DNA of 64,000 nt from Helopsaltes ochotensis (lineage: Eukaryota > Chordata > Aves > Passeriformes > Locustellidae), in NCBI GenBank assembly GCA_013400155.1, contig VXBM01000132.1, positions 124,001 to 188,000 of the forward strand, given 5' to 3'. Shown piece after piece: positions 14,201 through 29,200 of the stretch (the stretch's first letter is position 1; the number at the start of each line of letters is the position of its first letter). The position numbers were made by a program, and so were the translations under genes. A model generated the notes under the pieces. That model saw only the letters and a program-made list of their open reading frames with translations. It had not been told where the DNA came from and made no database searches.

Positions 14201-17200
14201 AAATGCTATGAGGTGATAAAAGAACTAGCCATGGTAACTGGCACAAAATATGCTGAAAGAGAGACTGGGATGAACAAAAATCTAACAAGATTTTTTACAC
14301 ACAAACTTTTATAAGCTTAGAACATCTAAGAAACTTCCACAAAGCAATCCTGATCTCAATGAAGGAAAGGGAAAGCTAACAACACATAAAATACACTCTA
14401 TAAAAAGTTATGTTGGCTGATGCTAATGTGGAGACTAAGACCTGTCAAAACACTCTTGAACAGGACTCTGTCTATCTAGATTACTTAGGATGTAGGCACC
14501 TAAGATTCACTTAGAAAGTGGTGAATAGTTTCCGAAGTTCTTCCCACTTTGCATTGAAGTCCTGGAGACTAATTAGCCACACACATGCTCATACACTTTC
14601 CTTCCCTGGGCCCCTTCATCAGCCAGACATGCACCTAATGCTTTATTAAGCTTCTGCTGTCACCTAAATTCAGGCAGACAGGCATTTAAATTCAGTGCAT
14701 CCTGACACTGAGATGCACTGGGATGGTCTGGTATTCACAGAGGTTTGCATCTGCTGCACTCCTTGAGACAGGCTAGGTAGGAGTGACTGCCACAGAGTGC
14801 AGGAAACAGGAACTCTTCTGTACTCAGATGATTGGAGGAAGCAGAGATGTGGGTCTGACACCAGGTTAATTTTTTGTGGTTTTTAACCAGTAGTGGTCTA
14901 ATACAATAGCAACACTCATTTAGGGTATCGGGTCCGGAACCTGCTACACTAAACTTAAGCATGTCGTGATAACACCACACACTTCTATTCCCAGCCAAAC
15001 AGTATCTCAGCTTCAGATGAGACTTCATATTCCAGAGAAGAATGGGACATGGAATAGCTTAATGAGAAAGGTAATATTTTGATACACAGATTCAATTTCT
15101 TCAGTCTAAACAGTATTTAAACAGCATATGTCCTGTTTCTGGAATAACTTCTTACACAGACAGCAGCATATAAAAGCTGACTGCTGGTGTTGCATTCTGA
15201 GAAGTGAGGATGCAGATATCTAGAATATCTAGCTAGCATTCCTGTTTCACAGAATCACAGAATGGGTAAGGCTGGTCCTCTCTAGCCTCATTAGAAGGTG
15301 CCCCCCTGAAGAATCAACTCACCCTCTGGAGTAGCCTTAGTTTCAAATAGAGATAATGGGCTTAGGTGTCTTTTATTTGCATTGATCTCTCACTGCACGT
15401 ATTGAGGTACTTAGATCTTTCCTTCAACTCTGTTGGTGAAAGCTCTTCCTCAAGGCACCTCAAACTTATTTGAAGTTAGTATAAGATATATAAATTAAGG
15501 ACCTAAATTCAGTTTACTAAATTTCAGCTTTTTTCTATTAGATCTCATCTTCACTAAAAATTTTACAGCATTGACTGAGGTCAGAGTTTAGAAAAGCACT
15601 GATATATAAGAACCCCTACTCTAATACACACACATAAAGAAATCAGTAAAGAAAATCTAGATTATTGTTTCACTTCCTATAGTCGTGTTTCATGAATGTT
15701 TGACTGTTTGTTCAACTATGCAATTCCAATGTAGTTTTATGTACAGCACATACGGGTGAAACATATCTTCAGTTATAACTTAGATTTAGAAAGAGAGAAT
15801 ATTTGAAGTTTTAAATCCTATGCCACACTTTTTTCTTTCTTATATAAGGGTGACTTCATGAATCTCATAGAAAAGAGATAAAACTTGTAACACTGTGAGA
15901 GACCATCTGCCCTGCAGCTGATTTTTACTACCACAACCTACTCAAACATCACTGGCTTTTAGAGACAGCTGGGCAGGCTTTTTTTTTATTGCTGTTGCTC
16001 ATTATTATTTTTCATGTAACCTACATAGATGTTTATTATGTTTATTATTATTTTAAAATTAGATACTACGTTTCTTTCTCACATTATTCTGAAACAAAAG
16101 ATATACCAATAGGATCTCTTTGAAAAAGAAATCTCACTTTATTTTTAAAAATACTTGCAGTAATCATTTTATTGGACTTAAGCTTAGGTAGATGCTGAAA
16201 CTGCCCTGAGGCGGTGATGTCTTTGGCATGGCTGAGGCCAGTTTTGAGTGTTGTTAAACATACCTCTAAAAAATCCTGAGTACTGAGGGTTGCTAAATCA
16301 AACTACTATTGCTTTCTGCTTCGACTGCTGTCTGATATGCTTAAACAACTACAAGAAAAGGCTTTCAAATGGAAAGCTTGTAGGCTATAAAGGCCAGAAA
16401 ACTATAGAAGTATTTAGGCTGCCCTAATCTTTATTTGTTTTTAAAATCTCTTTTTTACTAGTTTTACCTTGTACATATTTTTATACATGATCAAATATAG
16501 TGATGTTCTGTATTAAAGCCAAAAGGATGGCTGAAATTTTTTGAAGTTAGAAAAAACCTAGAGGTAACTCTGGCTCAAAAGATCGCTTTGCCAAGTAAAC
16601 AAGAGATACTACATAGAAAACACAATTTTAAAACTAGCTTTTTCCCTACAAAGATTCATAAATCATTACTCTGCAAGTTAGCAAATTACTGGTATGCTAA
16701 ACTGAATAGAAAAGTTCAGGAAATAAAGATGCACTTTTACAGGTACTGTAAAATTAGTAAAAAGCTCAGGAGGCTTTTGATAGGAAAGAAACTGAGTGTT
16801 TTTCTACCCAATAAAATAATGATGATTCTATGAAATCTTCCAGTGAGCTAGAAAATGAACAGAATGACATGGAGGGAAGTGTGGAAGAGGAGCTTTTGCC
16901 AGAAAGGATCAGTTTCAGACTAACAAGTAAAGAAGATGCAAGCAAGAATAAAGATATGCATTTCCTGTTGAGAGTGATGAAACAAATAAGTATAAACAGA
17001 ATGTTTGGAGATTCTCATTCTTGTAAGAAGCTCTACAGACACAGCTATACCACAGCTCACAATGAAATGTATACTTCCTGACAACCATAAACAGCATCTC
17101 AGAGCTCTGATTTAGTGAATTTGTCATGCCAAAAAAGTAACCTAGAGTTCTGCACTGCTGCTGAACTGCTCCTAATACCCATGTATGGAAACCACTGAAT

Positions 17201-20200
17201 TCCTCTTCTTTCTGCAGCCTGCATGGTAAATGTATCTAACAATCTTTTTAAACCATCTACTATCACTACTAAAAGTGGGCAGATGGATGACTTTTTTTTC
17301 AGACTAGTTGTAAAGATTTTGGCAAGGTCATAATTTTGAGTTCTTCAGAAACTCTTGTTAAGACCCTCATGTCTAGCATTGACTATTACTAGGCTCTACA
17401 AAAAAACCAAAACTGTTAGACAGGTCCTTAGACAGGTCCACAAGGACTCCACAGGCATTAATTGTGCAGAGACAAAACTCGAGCTAAGGATAATTCTTAC
17501 CTACAAGAAAAAAATAATCCATCCAAGGCGTAAGCCTTAAACATTTTCACCTCTCGTTAGATATTTTCTAGCAAACATGACATTTTCTTTTCTCAACTAC
17601 CATAATCATTTGAGCAAGATTTTTTTTTTTCATTAGAAGATATTAGTCTAAGTAGAACAGACAATTTTCATGTCTATGTCTTTATTTTGTATAATGGCAT
17701 TAAAATAAGGAACTACTACATGTTATTTCTACATTACAGTATTTCATGAAACATGCAGGTTTCAGGCAGAGATTCCCTTTTTAAATTGAACAATCAACTC
17801 TCATATAATTTTTTAATTTATTTAACACATATATAAAAAGAAAATAAATATTTAAAAACCACTTATGTCATATATAATATTTACATCTATGAACTACTTA
17901 ACAACTTGCAATTGTACCCCTCAGTTTTCATTATCATGAGCAGAAGCCAACTTTCTTAATTATGCTAAAAGATGCTTTAAATTTTTCATACAAAGCCAGT
18001 TTATGTCAATAGCACATAATATATTAACTTTAAATCATATAATCAAGGCGTTATTTATAATCTCTTTTTTCTTTAGAATGTCTTAATTTTGAATTTATAC
18101 TTAAGCGGTTGTAAGGGATACCTTTGAGAATACTATGTGAAAAAATTGTACTTTATCAAATATGAGTCGTATTTGATGTTTTATTTACAGTCTTATTTAG
18201 AATTCCTTTATAAATATATACATATATGATCTCTTTTCCACTTCTTAATGTAATTCAGTCATCTCTTTCTGATCACTTAGATTATCCTTTACATCTTGGT
18301 CAATTAATCAAAGAAAAACATTTATAAAGTTGCCATACAAAAGATTAACATCTCTATAAAGATTTAATGTCAGAAAATCAGATAATATTCTAGTTTAAAA
18401 AAAAATAAAAAACATGCAGCAAAGCAAGAAAAGCATTGTAACGTATTAATAAAACCTACTTTTGCATAAATCTATAGTACCTTAGGAGCTTCCTAATGAA
18501 AAAAAGGCAAACAACTTGTACCTAAACAGGATATCAAAACTAAATAAATTCAGTAAGAAAATGGAAGAATTCATTTTTTTATTCAAGTAGAGTTTTGGTT
18601 ATTTTAATGTACTTAAAAATGTGAGAACCAAGTTTCATACACAAGAAATTCGTTTAGTTAAACAAGGTACAAATTTTTTGCCCATGTTCTACTCAAGGTG
18701 CTACTATTATGTGGAAAATGCAAAAAATATGTGTTAAGTAATGATAATGAATGATTTAAAGAGACATTCATCTTTATATAATAAACTCAAGCACAAAATT
18801 ATTTATTGCTTAAACAATACACAAATTTTGTATGTCGGATGCACAGCCATCATCGCTATTGAAACCTGTATAAGTTTAATATTGGGCAGAGAGCAAACAA
18901 AAACTAGTTGTCTCTTTAAATTCTAATATTTTAACCCCCATGCAGAATTTTACAAGCTGCTCACAAGATGACATGAAAGTTGTTAATATGGTTTAAAGCA
19001 ACACACTCAAAATATGGGAAAACGGACTATAATGTAACGTTTTCCTACTATGCATTTTCCATAACAAACAAAAGAAAAACCCACAACTTTAGTTTCTCTC
19101 AGGCAGACGAAGTCTTTACCTGAACCCTAGGAACAAAAGGCGTTGTTCTTCTACTAAGGCTTTGGCTCTGGTAAGCAAAATTAAAGAAAAAGCAATAAAA
19201 CAAAACCAAAAAGGACAACACGCTGGAAACTAAAAGACCAAAAGTAAAAACAAAGACACGTAACTATTACTTTAAACACAGCTTTACACCAACAACATAT
19301 TTATCTAACAAAAAGTATTTTAATGCAGTGCATAAATTAAATCTGCAAATCTGTTACCAAATCATATCAAAACATCTTTGGTGGAAATTCTTGCCTTAGG
19401 GAAGTCAGCAGGAACTTTACCACTGATTCCCCAGGAGCAAGGATTTCTCTTTGCAAGTCTATAGACAACATTTACAATAGATTTAGAAATAACATGTAAC
19501 AAAAAGAATAGGTAGGCAAAGTGTGATTTAAAAGTGGGGTTGGAAACATGAGTTTAAGGTTGATGATCTCTTTCAGGGAGATTGTACATGCATATTCAGA
19601 GAGAAATAAGTACAGTTCACACACTGACCGCTTTAGTTACTTAGGAAAGTGAGTAAAATAAAAGGCTTTTTCTTTTTGCAACCTTAAGAGTCATGTCTAT
19701 GAAAAGTCCTCCTAAATACTTTGAAAACAATTAAAAGAAGGTTAATGCTGTCTGGTATTAACATTACATGGGGGAAGATGCAATCTATGTATTTCAATTC
19801 CCTAGCAATCATGACAGAAATGACATATGGTATACACACAAAACCCTTGCGTGAAATGGGGTCTAGAGAGTTTAGCAAACTGCAGATATATAGATGCATT
19901 TATAACATATTTTTGTGCTGTAGCACTTCAGACTACATACAACCTTGTGGCCTCCAGTGGCTACATGAAGACTACACTGAGTACAGGCAACACAAATTCC
20001 TGGACTAGCTGCAAATTCAAAGCAACCACTCCCCACCTTCAGCTTAGGGCAACAGCTAATGGAGTAGCACAGAACTGGTACAGGGTATGGGGCATGGACA
20101 GGAAAAGGAGCATGTGTTGATACCTCAGAGGGCTGGGGAGTGGGAGAACAGGAGCATGGAGTAGGTCACAACAATCACAGCCGTCTGAACGACTGGAATA

Positions 20201-23200
20201 TCCTTTACCTCTGCTCAGTTTTCCTGAGATTATTGATCTAATTCAAAATGATAAAAAGAAGCTACTACTCATATCATTTCCATTAGAAATGTACCCAAAG
20301 CAAGGAAAGAGACACTGTGATGATGCTTCTGCCACCCTCCTTGCTTATTTGGTGTGCACAGATGCTGGAGAAATCTGTTCTATAAAATGTGTGAAGTAAT
20401 CTGTTCTTACATCAAAGAAAGAGGATATATAAGAAAACTTGACAGCCTGGATCACCTATCTGTTTCATCAGATAGGTTTTTTCTGATGTGCTCCCTGCAT
20501 TCTGCAAGGTGCAGCAGCTGCACTCTATCCGCCACTCTGCATGGGCAGGACTGTAGAGTCCAGGGTTAAGGGTGTCAGAATGTGACCTAGTCACAATAAA
20601 AGTAGATCTTCAGCTTGCCTCAGCTCCATTTTACAAGGAAAAAATTAATTATCACAGGACATTGCAATCCTAAGAGAGACAGAATCTCTCCCACCACGCA
20701 AGGGTCCTCTCCTCACCTGTCATATTCTGCCTTGGAAATGGAGGAAAATCAACACATTGTGCACACCACCTAGAACTTTCCAGGTTTTGATGTTAGAGCA
20801 GCAGTAATTTAATTGTGTGGAGGTATAATGGGGAGTAAGAAAAAGAAAAAGAACATGTGAAAGGGGAAGAGTAGCATGTACTGTACTTGGTCTCATGTCC
20901 TCAGTGTGCTGACCCATAAAATGTACAATAAAGAGTTTCTTTCTATTATGCTGCATATATTACAGCTATAATGAATATAACTTTATTTCTATTGCTTTAT
21001 AAACTGAATATGTATGGAACATCTTTTGAGGTGGTTCTCTGGTTCAAGTGTACAGGGAAATAGATTAATTTTATAAATGACATCCCTTTTCTGCTAGAAC
21101 TTTCACCAGTACAAAAATTAAATACTGTGATTTTATACTTTTATCCATTTACAAGGTCTTATAGTTATTATTCCTTAAACCCAACTATTGGAAAAGCATT
21201 TCAAGTTATAATTTTCATGCAGTACGGAAAATGTAGCCAAAATTCAGCAGTTAAGCTAAGAGCACCAACATACAAGAATACTTTTGACTTATTCAAAATT
21301 ATATTAAAGGAAAAACAACTCAGTGAAAAAATACAGAAACAGGAATGAGACAAAGCAAATAATAAAAAAACTATAATTGCAATAACAGTCAGATACTCCC
21401 CTGAAAAACAACATCAATAAAAAGTGCTATAAAATAAAACACAGATAATATGGATAAATTATATTAGTAAGTTAAAACACACAATAGTTTACTGTAGTTG
21501 CACATAATTTGTTCAATTAAGTATGTACTTGGGCAGAATAATTATTAATGTAAAGAAGATTTCCTGTCTATGTGAAATGGTTTACTTTGTGGTCAATCCT
21601 ATTAGTCAGCTCTAGACTGACACTATAACCTCCAAAAAGAAAACACTCACACAGACCAATGCCAATACAGAGGAAAACATGGACAGCTGAACAGACAGAG
21701 AAAGAACCCCTGAATACTACAGTGGTATTGCTGCAGCTAAACCAGCCAAAACCATACTGAACATAAAGAAATAGATTCCAAAATACCGTTAATATATAAA
21801 AACCCTTTAAGGATCTAGAGCACTGTCTGAATAAACCTATATTCACGTATTCATTCAAATACTTCAGACTTTCATCTGAATTGTTGTATCTCCATTTTTG
21901 CCCATAATTCTTGTAGTTCACTGCCTATTTTTCACAGTAACCACAGCTGCACAAACAGCAACCCTTCAGGACTACATGCTACTGTTCAAAGGGCACAGAA
22001 AATACAGAAAACACTTCCAAAATCTTGCCTTTCATCTTTTCCCTCAAATCCATCGCATTGGCTTGCATTCAGCCACCATGACCCAGAATGTCATTGACCC
22101 ACCACTTCCACAAAGAACAGCATCCTGTCCTCATATATCGCCAGGGTTCTGTAGTTATTCTCCTGTCTAGGCGCTCCCCATAAAAAGCACATTCACAATT
22201 ACATTCAGAACTTAGTATTTCCTTTCATTTCTACCTTACTCAGCTATTTTGAATGAATATGTGATCCATCAACTGTTCTGTTAGAAAAGAGCTGATTAAG
22301 ACATGGCAAAGCAAAATACTGAAACACATCCATTTTGTAGCATGCAAAACAAAATATTTTTTTGTAACTTGAGGAGATCTTTAACATTCAGTTTTACCTT
22401 ACTACTTCACCTTTGTTAAGGGTCCAAAATTAGAAAATCTCATAGTCCATTCTAATTTTTCAAAACATCTCCAACTTTACAAAGAGGATTTTTTAACTAA
22501 CTCTTCCAAAGTGTCAAAACTTAAAAATTGTAGAATGATATACCCAAATATTAAAAAGTGAAGGAAAAGCTATTCATCATACCACTTTCAAGAACATAAA
22601 TACCCAAATCTGTCACAAAATTTTAATTTTTCAAAACTATCTTAAAGTATCAGAACAAAAATAAATTACATTGATTGTTTTGAAAACACTGTTCCTGTAG
22701 AGTATTTCAGTTCTCATAAAGTCCTCTATTTCTAAAAATACATATTAGCCTATACATTGCAATGTGCCCTGTTAGATCCCATATTGCCACCGATCCAGAG
22801 CATGTTCAGACACTATGACAGCCACACTTGCTTGCAAAGAGGAAAGTTTTAGTATCTGCAGCCCCAAGGTCTTGACCCAACAGCAGCAAGAGCTGGGCTG
22901 TGCCCTTAGTGTGATTAACATGAAATACAGCTATTTCCAATGTTTCATTAGCTGGGCAGACAAGACAAGCATCCAAACTTTGGAGCTGTCTGCTAATCTT
23001 AGATGTTTAAATTGTGACTGCAGAGAGTTACAGAGTATTTCTGACTTCAGTTTCACGCAGCTGGAGCTTTGTGTTCTCAGACAGATATCAGCTGCTCTCT
23101 AAGGGAAACACAGACAATTTAGTAGAGAGTTGAATGTAATTGCAAACAGTACATAAGGAAGTACCAAAAAAAAATATAGGAAAGATGTTCTAATGTCTCT

Positions 23201-26200
23201 TAACACTATTTGGTTTCCTTAGACGGAAAGAAACTTCTTAGAATAGGCATTTATACATTGAAACATTCAAAAAAATAAATAAAAATAGGAATTATGCCTT
23301 TTTGAGTTAAAAACTGAATTTTATATGCCATTCTGAGAAATAAAACTTTTGGATTTCCATTATTCTCAATTAATTTGAATATATCTCAAAATTTCCCATT
23401 ACTATGATCATATACCTCAAACTTCAGGATCCTAGCAAACCACTAAATCAAAAGACTTACTAACTTCACTAAAAAATCCCAGTCTTAAACTCATGATGCT
23501 TTTGATCTGAAACTGAGAAAGTCAGTTGTACATGGTTCCTATTTGAGCAATTATTCCAAAGTGTATGTGCACTGGTCATCTGAGAAGATAACTCTGGCTG
23601 CCGAATTTCCTGCTAGAAGCTAGGCACCACAACTTTTGACAGCCTAATCTTATATGAAGTTCAGACAAAAGAAATTTCTTTCTTCCCTGTCTCCCCTATC
23701 AACAATTTTTACCGTCTTGTAAAAATAAGAGGGTTTTCCAAAACTTTGGTCTGTGTATTTTGACAGTTCATTTTCCCTTGCCATTGTATTTTTGCAAAGC
23801 TCTCTGCATTCTACAGTCAAGATTTTTAGTTTTCCATTTATCCAAAGGATTGAACCTTTCAAAGCGGTTAAGTACAACAACTACAGAAAATAAAAAATTA
23901 TACATTGTAAATGGTTGTTCTGATGAGCAAACAAATAATGTCTCATGCACTGCAAAATGGAGCCAACATGGTCACTGAAGAGACAAAAATATTCCCCATC
24001 TCCTCTATCAATACCATACACCATTTCTGTGAGACCTAGAAACAGTTTGCTTGGACTTTATGCATATTTTTATGGTGCGCTCAAGTTATACAACTTGTAA
24101 GTAACTTGAATGTGACATTTTCAAACTTTTTAAAAACCACTTTTGCACTGCTTCCATTCCATTTGCCTTTCCTTTTCAATATGTTGGGCCACAACTGAGC
24201 ACTTTTGAAAAATCACACTTTGGCATTGTAAATAACATGGAAAGGTCCACAAAACCCAACTTCTTCAGTTTATTACAAAAACGTATGCTTTAAAAGAAAG
24301 CATTCAGACAATGAACTTTCTTCTCAGTGAGAGTGAAGAGCAAAACTGAGTAACACCAGTACAAAGAATACAACATGAGAAAAATATCTGAGGAAGTTAT
24401 ATATGAAAGTTAGTGCATAAGAAATAAGCAGTCCAAGGACACAGGTAATAAAATCTACCAACTCTACACATAAGTGTGACAGTTGAAAAAATGTTTACAC
24501 TCTACAGCACAAACATAACTGGAATTCAAGATTAGACCTTTCTGAAAATTTGACTCTACCAGTCTAGCTTACCAGATAAATATACATGTATATACCAAAT
24601 TCAACTCATATAAAATTTCCAAAAGCTAATAGAATTGAATATTGTTATGAAATTCTGTTCCTGCCTAGACTGAGATGTATAGTGTTAAACAAAAAACGCA
24701 GCTAGTTTAACATGAATTTTCTGTTAGAGGTAGATAGCACTACAATAAGAGTTATGTATGCTGCAAAAAGCACAACATTAATATCAATGAAGTGTTTACA
24801 TACTGAAAGTTGTCCAGACAAGAACTGTGGAACATCCCTTAACATGCCAGGACTCATAGGAGAAGTCACTGAAATAGAAGGTCGGTCCATTTTTTGAGAT
24901 TCAAATGAACTAGAACCTGTAATTATAAACAAAAATATTTTATAAATAGTAGCAGTTATGTATCTATTTCAACATTCTTTAAACAGAAGTTATAGAAATA
25001 TGACCAAACTTACAGTAAAGTTGTGATAAATATCACTTTTTAAAATCTATTTAAAATTAGCAAATAATGACACTCAATCTTTTGGTGATCAGATGCAATC
25101 AGGAGCTCTTATTTATAGAATGGAAAATAGATTGTTCAGATATTTCTGACTGTAATTATGTCAGTAAGTTGAAGGCTCAAAAATAAACACTTTACTGTGG
25201 TCAAATTAATTCAGTCTTCTGACTTATTACCTTGTACAATCAGACTAATTTTTAATTAGATTTTTACAAAAATATCAAGATGCATGTTATGTTTTTTGTG
25301 CATTCTGTTTTAAATCTACAAAGCCTGAATATGGTCAGAGGACAAGTTTTGATACAGAAAACATAGAGGAAAAGTAAGGTATTTTTATAAATACAAAAGA
25401 CAATCCACATCTCACAAAAAATAAAATGAATTTTAAGAACTGGGCAATGAGTAAAAATTCATTGAAGGAGACTTTCATATTATTATAGTCAAGCTTATGC
25501 CATTGCATTTATTCATGGCTTCTATTATAATAGTGTTCGAAAACAATGATAAAAAATAACTCCAGGCTGAAATCCATCTTATCAGGTCTAAGCCAAAGAA
25601 CAAGATATTTTTCCCTACATAAAATATGGATTTAGTCAATTTAAGTAGCACTCAGTGGCTCTATTAAATTAAGGATATTCTGAGTTCTAAGTAGATATCA
25701 CTCAGGCTGTAAACAAAGAACACTTCTTTCCCATTTTAAGTTCATAAAATGCAATTGAAATGCAAAGCAAGAGAAATTAAAATTTGCTATTAATATTCCT
25801 ATATATTAGTTAGAATTATACTTTCTTCAATCAAAACTCATCTAAGCTTATAACCAATGTCGAACTTAAATCACAATATCCTGAGTTTTGATAGCTTATT
25901 ATTAAACAAAGGTAGATAGATTATACATTAAGATGACATATTGAGACAAATATAGACAAAAAGACAAGACCTATACTGACTGCAGACGACATTTTTCATT
26001 CTATTTGTGCTTACATAAAAGAGAGAGAAGATTTTCCTACCCCACAATTGAAACTTACTGGACTCCAGCTGTGCATGTGTGCTGTCAGGTATTCTGGGAA
26101 TGTCCCTGAAATCAGGAAAATTAAGACAGGCTGATCCTTTATCTAACAATCATGTTTAAATTTCCGTTACACTATAACACTTCCCAACCCACCATGGAAT

Positions 26201-29200
26201 GCCTCAGGATTGGTGCATGATCTGCTGGCTGTCTTCAGCCATTGGGATGATTATCTGTTATCCAACATAAATAATTTCAGTGTCAAATTAAATGCTACAG
26301 AACAGATTTGGTGGATACAGGAGACAGGTTGCACAGTCACAAATAAAATAATTCAGTAAACAAAAAAACAATCTCAGAGTTAATGGTAGACTAAAACTGT
26401 GAATAGTAGATTTTATGATGACATTATACATTAATTAAATTTACTGGACCCTCACTCAAACATACTCAGCTGCCAATCATGGCTACCCCAGTACATTCTT
26501 TACTGTCCTTGAACCACAAATTTAATAAAACTTAACTTTTCCATAACCAAATAAAATGTGTAAGTTCATTTGGCAAAATTGCATTCTTTCATATACAAGA
26601 CATGTTGCAACACATATATTGAACGAGTATTAAATTGTGTGCGGAACCATGTAATTTTAAAGCACTCAATCACATCCTCCCAAGCAAAGGAATATATTCT
26701 TCTTCTGACGGGAAATCATTACTGTATGCTAATAAAAACTATCAATATGCAAATAAACAATTTCCGAGCTATTTGAGCAAAACCAAGCAAGATGGAGAGC
26801 CTCCTTTCTGAGTCACAGCAATACCCGTATTTACAATCCTGTTGTGTGTTTCGGTGCAGTTGGTTTCTCCAAGGCCACAGCCAGTCCTGAGGGCTGGCCA
26901 TGGTGAGGAGAGGCCGGGGCTGCACCATGCTGGGCCCAGCTGGCTCCTTGGGTGCCGCTGTGATAACAGATTTAATAAAGGATAAAATAGCCGTGCAGCA
27001 GCTACTAGAGAAAACAATGAGGGAAAAAAAAAAAAGCCATGAGAGAAATGTCCTTGCAGAAACCAAAGTCAGGGAAGAAGGTGGAGGAGGAGGACTGGCT
27101 GCTACTCCCTTTCCCCATGTCATGGACGGCTTGGCAGAGAGGGAGGCAGAAAACCAGGAAAGAATGGGTGAATTTGAGCCCGTGAAAAAGAGAGGTAAAG
27201 ATAAGGAGGCTTCAGTTTTGGTTTTATATCTCACTATCCTTTTCTTTTATTAATTCCTAACAAATTAATCTTCCTCAAGTTTGTTTTGCCCACTCTGGTA
27301 ACTGCTGAGTGGCCCATAAGCTTTTTCATCTTTGTTCCTCCCTCCAGATCTGCTGAGGAGGGAAATGGAGAGAGCAAGTCTTTGATGCTCCGTCAAGGTC
27401 AACCCACCAAAAAGGCAAATGAAAAGGAAGGGGAAATGAAAAATGTTCCAGTGATATCTGCTGTGTCACACAATGAAAGAGTCGGTATGATATATAAATA
27501 ACGTATCTATTTCCTTTAGAAAAGCTTTTCCAGAGTACCTTTACGTATCTTTTCCAAACATTTTTCAAGACTCACTAGAAAGACAGCTTTACTAAGTAGA
27601 CTGAGGAATCTTTCCCAGTGAGTGGATGCACAGTATCCAATAATTGAAATAAATCAGAAGCCGTGAAAATGCTCTAAGTGCTCACTACAGGCTAGAAAAA
27701 AATCTCTGCTGTTGGTACCCAAAACTTCTGACAAACTCACAAGCACTATTGAAGAAGCAAATATTTCTGCTTGTATATTTGCTATAAGGAGAATTTATAA
27801 CAGGATCCAATACTCTAGTAATTGACTCAGAAATACACCCTTGAGCTTAACTCATAAACACAAAAAATTTCTTCAACCATATGAGTCTGAAAATAAAACG
27901 ACACTTAGCATAATAAGTTATGTTCCACTGCAAATAGGTTTTATAGAGTAATTATTAAAACACAGTGCATTATTTTTTCCAAATTCAAAACTGAAGAAAC
28001 CATGAAAACAACATGCATTTTAAGTTATCTATTTCTGAGAATTCGAAGGCAGAAAATAGGTACATTCTTTGTATAAGGGACAGCCAGCTCAATCTGATTA
28101 GCAACTTGGCCATCAATTTTTATTTTAAGATGGGAAAAAGTGGTAAATTGCATGACAAGCTGGCATGTTTTGTTTTGTTGGGGTTTTTTTAGAATGGCTT
28201 TCAATTTTATCTGCCTTGTCAGCTTGGCTTGTCATCTTCAGTTTTCATAGCACTCAGCCCATAATAAAGAGAAAAACTAATAACTGTGTTTACTGGAATT
28301 TGGTTTTGTTCTCAGAATATCAGGATGTGACAACAATTTCTCAGCTAAGTTAATTGCTGGTAACTGAAGATTTCTTGCATGATTTAAAGTGTTGCCATGA
28401 AATCATCAAGAAATTCTCATTATAAATAACAAGACTTATCTCAATGCAAAAGCAATATCCTTCAACTAGGCATCAATAATTCTAAAAAAATTAAATATCA
28501 CTTCTGATATCTGGTAAATAAGAACTTTTAAACATACATACACTGAAAATTTATTTCCCAGAGCAGAAAAAAATCTTATGAATTTATGGTTTCTTGGACA
28601 AACATAGGCTATTAATTTTTATTGTCCATTTGATTATGAACTGAAATCTTCTAAACTGAAAACAGTGATACAATCTTTCATTTCTAATCTCATGAAAAAC
28701 ATTTCTGACATTATGCTGTTAATATTACCCATAACTCCAAAGAGTTACACACACACCTAACCAGAATCTAAACCCTACCAATTTGTAGGAAGTATTTATC
28801 ACTGAGACTCTTTTACATCTACTGAAAAATGACACTGGGAATCAAATATACTGAACAACTCTTTTGTCACTGATCTAGCTCAGTTCCCCAGACTATGAGG
28901 CAAGCGGTTAATGCAGAAAAAGGCATCTTGAGAGCCCATATCACTTTGTTTAAGGAACTATAGATGAGCTGCTCGTGTGACAGCAACATAACAGAAGACA
29001 TGATGATAAGGAAGCCGAACAAGAAGCAGCAAATATAAAAGCACAAGAAACAATACAGATTTTATACAATAAAGAGAACGCAGAAAGATTTTTAAAAATG
29101 GGTATTTTCAAGATGGGAGTGAGTTGTTCCTTAAAACTTTTGCTATAGACTTCTATTTGAGAGATACTATGAAAGATTTGGGTAGGAAATTAATTTGAGA

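Noticed and set aside
21568..21921. 117-codon minus-strand frame, Cys/Phe-rich, in the RIMS2 sense
   Set aside because: It lies between the cassette exon and the pre-C2A exon, but has no RIM similarity and would break the clean phase chain.
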